A stretch of DNA of 64,000 nt from assembly GCA_022448315.1 (NCBI GenBank), contig JAKVCA010000021.1, forward strand, positions 102,556-166,555. The letters run 5' to 3'. The translations under genes and the position numbers were made by a program. The stretch comes from Pirellulaceae bacterium. Lineage in GTDB: Bacteria > Planctomycetota > Planctomycetia > Pirellulales > Pirellulaceae. Below the pieces are notes generated by a model that was given only the letters and a program-made list of their open reading frames with translations, was not told where the DNA came from and made no database searches. Positions 9,255 through 18,138 of the stretch are shown in pieces (the stretch's first letter is position 1; each line of letters begins with the position of its first letter).

Positions 9255-10640
9255 TCAGTCCCACCACCACTGACCATCGGCAAGGTCGACTCCGCCCAAC
9301 TGCTTTTGAGCTTGGGCAAGAGAGCCATTCTCGTCCACTTTCACGACGTCCTTGGACACCGCCTTGGCCGCGTTGATCTCAACGCCGCCTCCGATGGGGG
9401 TCATCAAACGATTGCCCTTCCAAACAGCGTTGACCGCTGTTTCGACCTGTTTGGGCTGTTCATAACTTTCGACTGGGAACTCAGACTCATCTGAGAAGAA
9501 GTCAAAGAAATGACCGCTCTGACCATAGAAATCCTGGTTCTGGATATAAGCTGCGACGATTGCCATATCCATGCAGTTTCGCAATTGTGCGAATGCTGGA
9601 GCAACGGATGCGAGACGATCGTACTGCGTCGTCATGGAGTTGCAGAAGATCTGGCTTGCCTGATTCTTCGACGCTTTCTGAGCGAGGCGAACCCCTTCAG
9701 CCGTGACGCGTTCGTTTTCGCCGATCAGCTGGACACGGGATCCAACGAGCTCGAGAGCGTTACGGTCTTCACTGACTCGCACACTTTCGTAATCCGGCGT
9801 GAAGTACCATCTCGCCAGAGCGTTGCGAGCGACATCTGAAGGACGAGCCTTGCTGATGTAGGAGTCAATCTTGGCTTCGGGATTTTCCAAACCGATGCCG
9901 ATCATTTTCATCCGGTAATCGGCCTCAACCATGACCTGAGCGAAGTGAGTTCTGGGCGAGATGCCGAGAACGCTGACCTCTTGCAAGCCCAAGTTTTCTT
10001 TCAGGCCGTTGGCGATCCGATTGGTATCAGTCCGGTCCACGTTGCTTCCGATGAAGCCAATGAACTTCTGCATCTTTGCAAGACCTTCCTGAGTCGGATC
10101 GATCGAGCAACCAATGACTTGAGATTTCTGTCCTGAAGCTGGGAACGCTCGAAGGGCGACCACAAGGTCTTGCAGTTGCAAAACAGCCTTGCCCGACTCC
10201 ATGCCAACCACTCGGCCAGCGACATCTTCGTAAAATCCTTCAGCAGGACCAGCCAAGACGATGTCTTGAGTTTCGGGATAATAGAAGACGTACTGGATCT
10301 CAGTTAATCCGGCAAGATACTTCATATCGTCCGATTCGAGTTCACCCTTCTCGTAACGAGCACGAACGGCTGCCTCAAGACGGTTCAGCGACACTTTTCG
10401 CAACTTGCTGCTGTGTGCCAACTCTCCACCCAAACGAACACGGGATTGTTCGATACGGGTTCGAGTCAATTCACCGGTGGGGTCAGGAACCACTTTGGTT
10501 CGCAACACGCCATCGGGACCGATTTCCACACCAGCCGCTTGGGCACCGCCGCCGGCCACAGCGAACGAGACCTGTTGCGTCAGAAGCCCAACTGCCGCAA
10601 CGGCGACAAGTAAGCATTGACCAAGACGACGCAATGACAT
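9255..10640 (-). CDS. secreted DUF1598-family protein
   Basis: A 461-residue exported protein of unknown function, of the planctomycete-typical DUF1598 family. The start at 10640 is supported by GAGGAGG about 9 nt upstream; a frame extends further to 10673. The N-terminal signal is MSLRRLGQCLLVAVAAVGLL followed by a Val/Ala-rich cleavage region. The segments LTEIQYVFYYPETQDIVLAG, IGCSIDPTQEGL, VSVLGISPRTHFAQVMVEAD and ARWYFTPDYE are the recognisable core. The tail is short and hydrophilic, ending QWWWD. It is monocistronic, with its own terminator downstream and a long spacer upstream. No enzymatic motif is visible. Confidence 0.85.
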   Translation of the reverse strand: MSLRRLGQCLLVAVAAVGLLTQQVSFAVAGGGAQAAGVEIGPDGVLRTKVVPDPTGELTRTRIEQSRVRLGGELAHSSKLRKVSLNRLEAAVRARYEKGELESDDMKYLAGLTEIQYVFYYPETQDIVLAGPAEGFYEDVAGRVVGMESGKAVLQLQDLVVALRAFPASGQKSQVIGCSIDPTQEGLAKMQKFIGFIGSNVDRTDTNRIANGLKENLGLQEVSVLGISPRTHFAQVMVEADYRMKMIGIGLENPEAKIDSYISKARPSDVARNALARWYFTPDYESVRVSEDRNALELVGSRVQLIGENERVTAEGVRLAQKASKNQASQIFCNSMTTQYDRLASVAPAFAQLRNCMDMAIVAAYIQNQDFYGQSGHFFDFFSDESEFPVESYEQPKQVETAVNAVWKGNRLMTPIGGGVEINAAKAVSKDVVKVDENGSLAQAQKQLGGVDLADGQWWWD

Positions 10641-11800
10641 GTGTAACAACCTCCTCAAGGAACCGAAATGCAAAATCGCTCTGGACTTCGCAGTTGAATG
10701 TTTATCAAACGCCTTCTGACCCGGGACGAATCTCCGGCGAGTCTGTGACCTTCAGAATTGATCTGAATGTATCGTAATTAGGCAATCTGGGAAGAGCAAC
10801 AAAAAGGGGCAAAGGTAACCCGAATTCAGGCGAACTGCGGGGCCTCATGACGAGTCCCGTAGGTTGTGCCAGTTGTTCCGATTGCCGTCAGACCGATTGT
10901 CGAGGGCTTGCTTTCAACCAACCCAACAAAATTTGGCCCACAACAGCTCCTCAAAAACCCCTACTTCAAGGGATGTTTATCCCTGCTCTTATCCTTATGC
11001 TCAACCAACCGCCAGAACCGACACCTCAAGGGAGGGTCATGGATTCCCTTAAACTTAGTTTCAAAAGTCGTGCAGGAGGCTCGTTGGTTTAAAAAACGAA
11101 AAAAAGAGGCCTCTGACGGACCAACAACGAGTTGGCCGCTTCGCCGTCGTGTGGGGGCACATAAGACGAAATTCCTGAGCGTCAGGACCTCACGGGCTAA
11201 CAGATGTCCCCGTACAAGGACATCCGATTCACGAATCATGCAATTCCGGTGCCAACCCAACACCTCCTTTGGCTCCCATCCGTTGAAAAGGTATACGGAG
11301 GCCCCTGTTCCTCAATAAAAACATGGCATTTACCTCCGAAAAACTTCAGTTCCGGCGTATGGGCTTCGGCCTAAACTCGAGCCGCGAGGTCCTCAGGATG
11401 CAACACTCGGGGAATTTCATGTTGCACGATGATGCATTTACACCACATTTGGTTCGAATCGAATTCGGATCGAATCGTCGGTCCGTCGCCCGCGGAATTA
11501 AATTGTGCAAATCCACATGCAAACGGTCGGAAATCCAGTCGAGACGGTATCCCAGTCGAGCATCCCAGACGAGAAAGCTTTCCTTCGCGTTGGCGTTGCA
11601 TCGCCGGACTTTTCGGTCCCTACGCTTTCGCACTCCGGCTTCCTGCCCCATGCACATTTGTCGTCAGGAAATTTTGTCGTCAGGAAATTAGGTATAACAT
11701 TGAATGAGGAGAACACCGCGGTGGAAATGTTCCGTAAGTGTCACGGCAGCCAGCAGACCGCGTAGGGACAGTGTCTCTGGAGATTGGAATTGGCGAACGG
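10641..11800. other. 1.1 kb gene-free stretch with several hairpins
   Basis: No open frame here on either strand has a recognisable product. Perfect short inverted repeats occur at 10969-10984 (6-bp stem), 11028-11050 (6 bp), 11121-11135 (5 bp), 11174-11186 (5 bp), 11203-11224 (7 bp) and 11226-11237 (5 bp). This could be a structured non-coding RNA, a long leader or chance. The right end holds a 16-bp tandem repeat before the diacylglycerol-kinase-like gene. Confidence 0.45.
11658..11689. repeat. perfect 16-bp tandem direct repeat
   Basis: TTGTCGTCAGGAAATT occurs twice with no spacer at 11658-11673 and 11674-11689. It is followed at once by GGTATAAC, which resembles a -10 box. It lies about 110 bp upstream of the lipid-kinase-like gene and could be a regulator site or a simple duplication. 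Confidence 0.8.
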
Positions 11801-12700
11801 ATGAGCCCAACTTCGGTAAAAAACCTGGTGATCATTGCCGAGAACCCACGGGCAGGGGCGACGTCGGGTCACCGACTCGTCGTCGAACTGACAGAGATGC
11901 TCGAGGCGTTGGACTACCGCGTCAGAATTCTAACTTCGGTCGAAGAGATCCAGGCCTCGATCCAAGAGGCGCAGCGGCGCGAAGAACTGGCGTGCATCGT
12001 CTCCGCCGGTGGCGACGGGACGTTGAGGATGATCGGCCCTTGGGCAGACCCAGAGACACCCATCGCGATTATCCCCTTGGGGACAGAAAACCTGATGGCC
12101 CGCTACCTGGGGTTCACGGTCGATGTTGCAACGACCGCCAAATGGATCACGAAGGGCAACCGGAGAAAATTGGATGCCGGTCTCGCGAACGGTCAGTTTT
12201 TTTTGGTGATGGCCTCGGTGGGTTTCGATGCGGATGTGGTGACCCGTGTTCATGAGGCAAGAACCGGACACATTCGACATTGGTCCTACGCGCTTCCTCT
12301 GCTGACTTCGATCCGGGACTATCGCTACCCCGAACTCCGCATCCGCTCTAGTAATCACCGGCGGTCACTGCGAGCCAAGTGGGCATTCGTCTTCAATGTT
12401 CCCATGTATGCCATGGGCTTGCCCATCGTTCCCGACGCAGATGACTCGGACGGTCGACTCGATCTCTGCTCCATGCGTAATGGTTCCCTACTGCGAGCAT
12501 TTGTTTATCTCGCTGGCATTCTGATGGGGCGTCATCGTTACTGGAATGACGTCCATAGTGAGCGGGCCGAGTCGATGGTGATCGAAGCGGACGAACCAGT
12601 AAATTTCCAACTTGATGGCGATCCTGGCGGTCAACTTCCGCTGACGATTGAGGCACTGGAAAGTCGACTCACCTTCGTGACCCCCACCAGCGAATCTTGA
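11801..12700 (+). CDS. diacylglycerol kinase catalytic-domain protein (lipid kinase family)
   Basis: About 299 residues from the ATG at 11801; a GTG at 11738 gives 320 residues but adds nothing conserved. The DAGK/NAD-kinase-like fold begins at KNLVIIAENPRAGA and has the nucleotide-binding loop SAGGDGTLRM (GGDGT at about 70-74). Next is PLGTENLMARYLG in place of the common PLGTGND. A C-terminal beta domain with VVPDADDSDGRLDL-type residues and FQLDGDPGG follows; the equivalent Asp/Glu residues are structural or catalytic in DgkB and YegS. It probably phosphorylates a membrane lipid at the inner membrane; the exact lipid is unknown. It appears monocistronic. Confidence 0.85.
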   Translation: MSPTSVKNLVIIAENPRAGATSGHRLVVELTEMLEALDYRVRILTSVEEIQASIQEAQRREELACIVSAGGDGTLRMIGPWADPETPIAIIPLGTENLMARYLGFTVDVATTAKWITKGNRRKLDAGLANGQFFLVMASVGFDADVVTRVHEARTGHIRHWSYALPLLTSIRDYRYPELRIRSSNHRRSLRAKWAFVFNVPMYAMGLPIVPDADDSDGRLDLCSMRNGSLLRAFVYLAGILMGRHRYWNDVHSERAESMVIEADEPVNFQLDGDPGGQLPLTIEALESRLTFVTPTSES

Positions 12701-13016
12701 ATACAGATTTCTACGTCAATCACGAACCCGAAGAAAAATGTTTCTCCTTTTGAAGTGGCCAGCCACACCCCTTTTTTTGAAACCCGTTTCCAGGTGAATG
12801 AGACGCGAGTGGATCAAGTCGCGAAGCGGTCTCGTTCTCCTACCCTGGCAATCGTATGATAGTGCAGTGATGGTTAAGGATGAAAAGAGGATTGATTCCG
12901 TGATAGAAACCTCCACCTATGGCCCGTGAAGTTGTCACCCAATTTGGCCCTTTGAACAGCCGCTGGAGTGGAACAGAACGATCAGGACGACGTGGATGGC
13001 TCTCGTGTAAGGAAAG
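12701..13016. other. intergenic stretch before kdsA
   Basis: About 315 bp without a gene. A short GTGG/CCAC stem followed by a T7 run at about 12757-12780 could be a weak terminator for the lipid-kinase gene. No clear promoter was placed. Confidence 0.4.
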
Positions 13017-13868
13017 ATGATGCAGGAAGCACTTCAAGACATTGGTCGTTACTCGGTGGGATTGAAAGCGCCCCTGTTGGTGATTGCAGGCCCTTGCGTC
13101 ATGGAATCCCGCGAGCTCACCATGACGATCGCGACCCGACTGGCGGAGATCGCGACCAGACTGCCCATCCAACTGGTGTTCAAAGCGTCGTTCGACAAGG
13201 CGAATCGAACCAGCCTCGAGGCGTACCGGGGGCCGGGCTTGGAAAAAGGCTTGGAGATCCTCTCTGAGGTTTCGAAATCCACTGAACTTCCGGTCACAAC
13301 GGATGTTCATGAGTCAGGCCAGGTCCACGCCGTGGCGGAGGTTTGTGAAATCCTGCAGATACCCGCTTTTCTGGCGAGACAAACCGACCTTTTGGTGGCC
13401 GCTGCAAAAACAGGTCGCGCGGTGCACGTAAAAAAAGGACAATTCATGGCCCCAGGAGACATGAAACACGTCCTCAACAAGCTGAGACAGTCTGGTTGCG
13501 AGCAGGTCATGCTCTGCGAGCGTGGCACGTTCTTTGGCTATGGCCGATTGGTCAATGATTTCCGAAGCCTTATCCAGATGCGAGCCTTGGGTGCGCCGGT
13601 GGTCTTCGATGCGACTCATAGTGTCCAGGAGCCTGGTGGGCTTGGTGGTGCGACTGGGGGGAACCGTCAGATGGTCGAACCTTTAGCACGCGCCGCCGTA
13701 TCCATTGGTATCGATGGATTGTTCCTTGAAACACATCCTGATCCCGACCAGTCTCCAAGTGATGGCCCGAACATGGTTCCGCTGGACCGCGTTGAAGGGC
13801 TCTTGAAAGAGCTGATTCAAATCCGAGATTTCGTCTCGAAAGCCTCGACCGAGGCAACCAAAACCTGA
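13017..13868 (+). CDS. kdsA: 3-deoxy-8-phosphooctulonate synthase (KDO-8-phosphate synthase)
   Basis: Cytosolic enzyme that condenses arabinose 5-phosphate with phosphoenolpyruvate to make KDO-8-phosphate for the lipopolysaccharide inner core. The 283 residues match the family length. Signatures are [21 protein letters not shown], the barrel segment [61 protein letters not shown] and the final [17 protein letters not shown]. Two consecutive ATGs follow AAGGA; either could start. No other KDO gene adjoins it. Its presence implies an LPS-type outer membrane. Confidence 0.96.
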   Translation: MMQEALQDIGRYSVGLKAPLLVIAGPCVMESRELTMTIATRLAEIATRLPIQLVFKASFDKANRTSLEAYRGPGLEKGLEILSEVSKSTELPVTTDVHESGQVHAVAEVCEILQIPAFLARQTDLLVAAAKTGRAVHVKKGQFMAPGDMKHVLNKLRQSGCEQVMLCERGTFFGYGRLVNDFRSLIQMRALGAPVVFDATHSVQEPGGLGGATGGNRQMVEPLARAAVSIGIDGLFLETHPDPDQSPSDGPNMVPLDRVEGLLKELIQIRDFVSKASTEATKT

Positions 13869-13979
13869 GTCGTTTCCATCTCGACTTTGGTTTGCTCGGA
13901 AACTTTCCCCCAAAAGGCAAAGCCCTTGCCAAACCATCACGAGCAAGTTGCAAACCCACTCAAGGACAGAACACACCCC

Positions 13980-15968
13980 ATGAGTCACTCTCGAATCTGG
14001 CAGCCGGCCGCTCGACTTGCGACAACCACATTCATGGTCGCTTTGACCATGCTCGGTTGTAGCAAGCCCAAGGAAGTCCAGAAACAGACGGCAGATTCGG
14101 CCAACCTGCTAATCCAAACACGCAGCGATCAGCTCAGACAGGCCACCGACTTCATCTTCAGCGATGAGCGGTTTGACACCGATGCGTTCAACAACGATGT
14201 TTCTCGATCGTTGAATCAATGGATCAACAGTAAACCTCAAACTGTTGAGTGGGAACTCGACCCCCTCGTCAATACTTGGAGCGACGAGGTTCGATTGGCG
14301 GCCAATCTCGGAACGATGGAGAAACTCGAGTTTCTTCCGAAGGACGCCCAATATCTCCAGCTGGCTGCTTGGACCAACAGCATGGTCCAATGGATCGGAG
14401 AGCAGCCGCAACGGATCGCGGAATTCCGCTATCTGCTCTACCCGATCATCCAGCGGCTTACCCCGGACGAACTTGAGTCGCTCCGAGGCACCGAAAAACC
14501 TGTCTCCGCTCTACTACGCAAAGCGAACCCTGAGCTTACCGAAGATGAGGCGGACGAGCTTTGCCTCGTTTGGCAACTCTTCGATTGGACCGTTCGAAAT
14601 ATCCAACTTGAAGAGCTGGCTTCGCCACCCACGGCCGACGAGATCCAGTTGTTCGCCCTCAATCGGAGTGAATTGAATCTCCCGGCGGCGATGGGAGTTC
14701 CGGGCCCCGGCTACATCCGTCTTCCAGATCAAACCATGAAGGTGGGTCGGGGCGATGCGTGGGAAAGAGGCCGTGTCTTTCTGGCAATGATGAGAAGCAT
14801 GAACGTCGATGCCGCGTGGGTCGGTCGAAGCGTAGATTCTTCCGAAGCTGCTAACGCGGTCCCCCAGATGATTGTCGTGTTGATTGGAAACCAAGGGTTC
14901 CTCTTTGACCCAGAGTTTGGCCTCCCCATCCCCAACGCAAATGTAGACGGGATTGCGACCGTCAAAGAGGTCGCGAATGAATCAAAGATTTTGACCGCAT
15001 TGGACATCGCGGACTTTGAACTTTCTGGGCGCAATCGAAAGTCGATTGAATACGGAATTCGCGTTTGGGAACCTTCGGCTCTGACCCTCGTGCTCGATGC
15101 CCCCCCGGTCTCTCTATCGAAACGGATGAAGGTGATGGAGCAGAGCCTGACGGGAACACGACGACTCCAACTCTTCGAAAAGGTCACTGAAAAATCGGAA
15201 CGACTCCGAAAGACCACGGGAATCGAAAATGCTGTGCTTTGGGATGTTCCTGTACTCTCCAACCACTACCGCAGAGCTTTTGATCAGGCTGTCCGCTTTA
15301 AGAATACTCGCATCGCCCAGCTGTACTTCGCCGAGCAAATCTACGACATGCCCTGCCCGATCAAAACGGCGCTGACCTTCAGAAACGAGCAAGAAACGTT
15401 TGAGCAACTTCAATACGAATTTATTCGATTACGTACCGCGCGACATCGTGCCATTACCGGAGTCTTCGAAGCAGCAAGTCGGAATGATCCCCCGGGTGCA
15501 AAGCAACTGCTCCTCACCATGAGAATGTCGGACGAGGAGATCGAGGCGTTGGAGACGGATGATCGGATTCGAGCCGCATTTGGGGTGGAGCAGGCGGGCC
15601 CGGATTCGCAGGAAGAAAACACCGAGAACGTGATCAAGGAGACGCTCAAATCGGTTCGTGCGGTTGCCGCACTTTGGCTCGGAATTGCCCACTATGAAAT
15701 GGGGGATCCCAGCAGCGCGAGTCAATGGTTTACACAGGTCGAGACCTTTGATGAGGACGAGACGTGGTCGGACTTGGCCCTTTACTCAAATGCACGATCG
15801 GATGAAGCCCGCCTCGATTATGCGAAGGCCATCCGAGTGCTGCAGTCGAGCCGATCGCCACAGGCAGCGGGGGACGCACTGCGAGCGAGAATTCTGCAAT
15901 CGGTCCTCGACGCACAGCAGGCGTTGCAGGAGAAATCCCCTGCCCCTGCCGAAAGCCCGGAGAACTGA
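13980..15968 (+). CDS. large lipoprotein of unknown function with a transglutaminase-like core
   Basis: About 662 residues from the ATG at 13980, where the signal-peptide-like start lies (MSHSRIWQ, hydrophobic stretch, then MLGC as a lipobox). Residues about 233-320 (RGRVFLAMMRSMNVDAAWVG, then LFDPEFGLPIPN) look like the helix and strands around a transglutaminase-like active site, but the expected Cys is absent, so any activity is doubtful. The C-terminal part (about 555-625, LWLGIAHYEMGDPSSASQWF and following) looks like one or two TPR-type helical hairpins. It ends 3 bp before the SDR gene, so the two are probably cotranscribed. No family name is assigned. Confidence 0.7.
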   Translation: MSHSRIWQPAARLATTTFMVALTMLGCSKPKEVQKQTADSANLLIQTRSDQLRQATDFIFSDERFDTDAFNNDVSRSLNQWINSKPQTVEWELDPLVNTWSDEVRLAANLGTMEKLEFLPKDAQYLQLAAWTNSMVQWIGEQPQRIAEFRYLLYPIIQRLTPDELESLRGTEKPVSALLRKANPELTEDEADELCLVWQLFDWTVRNIQLEELASPPTADEIQLFALNRSELNLPAAMGVPGPGYIRLPDQTMKVGRGDAWERGRVFLAMMRSMNVDAAWVGRSVDSSEAANAVPQMIVVLIGNQGFLFDPEFGLPIPNANVDGIATVKEVANESKILTALDIADFELSGRNRKSIEYGIRVWEPSALTLVLDAPPVSLSKRMKVMEQSLTGTRRLQLFEKVTEKSERLRKTTGIENAVLWDVPVLSNHYRRAFDQAVRFKNTRIAQLYFAEQIYDMPCPIKTALTFRNEQETFEQLQYEFIRLRTARHRAITGVFEAASRNDPPGAKQLLLTMRMSDEEIEALETDDRIRAAFGVEQAGPDSQEENTENVIKETLKSVRAVAALWLGIAHYEMGDPSSASQWFTQVETFDEDETWSDLALYSNARSDEARLDYAKAIRVLQSSRSPQAAGDALRARILQSVLDAQQALQEKSPAPAESPEN

Positions 15969-15971
15969 AAG

Positions 15972-16772
15972 ATGAGCGATCAACCCGATGGACTTTTCAG
16001 CGTCGAAGATCAGATTGTATTGTTGACTGGAGGGAGCCGAGGGATTGGCGCAGCCATCGCCAAAGGATTTGCATCGCGGGGTGCTCGCGTGATCATCTGT
16101 GGCCGGGAAATGGAAACGCTGCAAAACGCGGCAGCAGGGATGCGGGGGAAACACCCGGTCCGCCCCTGGCAATGCGACATTGCAAAACCCAAAGAGATTC
16201 AGAAGATGGTGGCCGGTACCGAAAACGAGGTCGGACCGATCGATACCCTTGTGAACGTCGCCGGCGTCAATCGCCGAAAGCCAGCCCTCGAGATGTCGGA
16301 AGAAGATTTTGACTTCATCCTCGACATTAATCTGAAAGGAGCGTTCGTCGTCTCCCAAGCGGTCGGGAAGGGTATGGTCGAGCGTGGCAAGGGCTGCCAG
16401 ATCCATATTGCTTCGCTAACCACGGACCGGCCGCTGACGCACGTGCTGCCCTACTCCACCAGCAAAGCGGGGATCGGGCAGATGACTCGAGCGCTCGCTC
16501 AAGAGTGGGGACCTCATGGCGTTCGTGTCAATGCACTCGCTCCGGGATTTATCCTGACTGATCTCACCCAGAAAATGTGGTCCTTTCCGGAGATGCAGGC
16601 GTGGGCTGACGCCAACACGCCTCAAAAACGTCTCGGCACGCCTGAAGATATGGTCGGTACGGCCCTTTTTCTTGCGAGTCCTGCATCACAATTCATGACC
16701 GGACAAATCCTTTATGTGGATGGCGGGTTCAATGCAGGGTGGACTTGGCCGATCCCGGCCAATAGCCAGTAA
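15972..16772 (+). CDS. short-chain dehydrogenase/reductase (gluconate 5-dehydrogenase-like)
   Basis: A 266-residue classical SDR. The Rossmann glycine motif is TGGSRGIGAAIA near the N terminus, followed by the structural NVAGVN (an NNAG variant) and the catalytic Ser and Tyr-x3-Lys in IASLTT and YSTSKAG. The C-terminal ALAPGFILTDLT and LFLASPASQFMTGQILYVDGG are standard for the gluconate 5-dehydrogenase / 3-oxoacyl-ACP-reductase-like group. An NAD(P)-dependent alcohol or sugar oxidation is expected; the substrate is unknown. The ribosome site GGAG lies 9 nt upstream, inside the end of the preceding gene. Confidence 0.88.
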   Translation: MSDQPDGLFSVEDQIVLLTGGSRGIGAAIAKGFASRGARVIICGREMETLQNAAAGMRGKHPVRPWQCDIAKPKEIQKMVAGTENEVGPIDTLVNVAGVNRRKPALEMSEEDFDFILDINLKGAFVVSQAVGKGMVERGKGCQIHIASLTTDRPLTHVLPYSTSKAGIGQMTRALAQEWGPHGVRVNALAPGFILTDLTQKMWSFPEMQAWADANTPQKRLGTPEDMVGTALFLASPASQFMTGQILYVDGGFNAGWTWPIPANSQ

Positions 16773-17012
16773 AATCGCGGGGAATTGCAGGCGTGACGCG
16801 AGGTTTTTAGATTGTCTCCGTTGCGGTAACGGCCTACGATGACGAGACTTGAGACACGCCGTTGGCACGTCGAAGCCGAACCAAACTGATAAAGTGAATT
16901 GAAACTTGCACGAGGCACTTGGTCCGACATTTACGGTAGAATCCGGCGACAGCACCAGGAACGATTTGTTCCGGTGGCTACCAGACACAAGCGGATCGAG
17001 AAAGGTGGGTTG

Positions 17013-18014
17013 ATGAACATGAAAGCGTTAACCTTATTTTGTGTAGCTGGCGTTGCGATCGCCATTGGTTTTGCGAACACTGGCGTTCGCCAACCACCCC
17101 CTGAGACGCTGGAGTCACTGAAAACGAAACAGGCTCAGATCAAAGAGGTCATCGCTGAGTCCATGCCCGCCACGGTGGCTGTTGCTGACGGAGTGGGGTC
17201 AGGTAGCGGAGTGATCGTCAGCGAAGATGGCCTGATCTTGACGGCAGCTCACGTACTCATGACCGGCGGCTCGGAAACGGACTTTGAGATCACGTTCCCG
17301 GACGGGCGTAAGGTCACCGCCAAGGCGTTGGGGAAAAATCTCGATGTCGACGCGGGGATGTTAAAAATCAACGAACCCGGGCCCTGGCCGTTTGTTCCAC
17401 TTGGAGAAGTCACCAAATTGAAGCCCGGAGACTGGTGCGTCGGTCTGGGCTATCCCGGCGGCTATCAACTTGGCCGCACCCCGCCTGTACGCGTTGGGAG
17501 AATCCTGGCCAATGCCCGCACGGTCATCATGTCCGACAGCGCTCTGATTGGTGGCGATTCGGGCGGACCGCTTTTTAATCTCGAGGGCGAAGTCATTGGG
17601 ATTCACAGCTCCATCGGGGCTTCAGTCGACCAGAATCGTCACGTGCCGGTCGCGCTGTTCCAACGTGATTGGGAACAACTTCAAAGTGGTGAAACTTGGG
17701 GCAGACTGGGGAGTCAGGTGGAACTGAATCCGAACCGGCCAATGCTCGGCATACAAATGGAACAGGGTGATGACTCCACATCCATCAGTGGCGTGATCAA
17801 GGATTCTCCGGCAGAAAACGGAGGCCTGGAGGTCGGCGATGTTTTGATCAAAGTGGACGACGTAGAAATCAGCCGCCCCATCGACGTCATCGCGGCGGTG
17901 AGTCGCAAACAGGCGGGAGACGAAGTTGTGGTTGAAGTCCAGCGGGATGGTGAAACCCTTTCGAAAAAAATAATGTTGACTCGGAAAGCGGACCTCAACG
18001 TTCCGCGGGAATAG
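17013..18014 (+). CDS. exported S1C (trypsin-like, DegP/HtrA-type) serine protease with PDZ domain
   Basis: About 333 residues from the ATG at 17013, which has AAAGGTG upstream; the preceding in-frame residues lack signal character. The N terminus MNMKALTLFCVAGVAIAIGF is a signal peptide or anchor. The trypsin-like domain carries a complete triad: His-80 in LTAAHVLM, Asp-113 in LDVDAGML and Ser-183 in IGGDSGGPLFN. One PDZ domain follows (about 245-330: MLGIQME to GGLEVGDVLIKVDDVEI). The order protease-PDZ is the usual HtrA layout, acting in periplasmic quality control. The next gene encodes a divergent relative in which this order is altered. Confidence 0.9.
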   Translation: MNMKALTLFCVAGVAIAIGFANTGVRQPPPETLESLKTKQAQIKEVIAESMPATVAVADGVGSGSGVIVSEDGLILTAAHVLMTGGSETDFEITFPDGRKVTAKALGKNLDVDAGMLKINEPGPWPFVPLGEVTKLKPGDWCVGLGYPGGYQLGRTPPVRVGRILANARTVIMSDSALIGGDSGGPLFNLEGEVIGIHSSIGASVDQNRHVPVALFQRDWEQLQSGETWGRLGSQVELNPNRPMLGIQMEQGDDSTSISGVIKDSPAENGGLEVGDVLIKVDDVEISRPIDVIAAVSRKQAGDEVVVEVQRDGETLSKKIMLTRKADLNVPRE

Positions 18015-18138
18015 CGATGGTTGTGGTGACGAAGTTTTGCAACTTGCCCTAAAGCGATATTCATGGGATTGATCACAAGGCAAGTTCGCCAAGAATCGAG
18101 TTGACGATAGGTCTGTGTCGAAGTCGGGAGTTTTTACA

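Noticed and set aside
12754..12780. A GTGG/CCAC stem with a T7 run after the lipid-kinase gene.
   Set aside because: The stem is only four base pairs, too weak to call a terminator.
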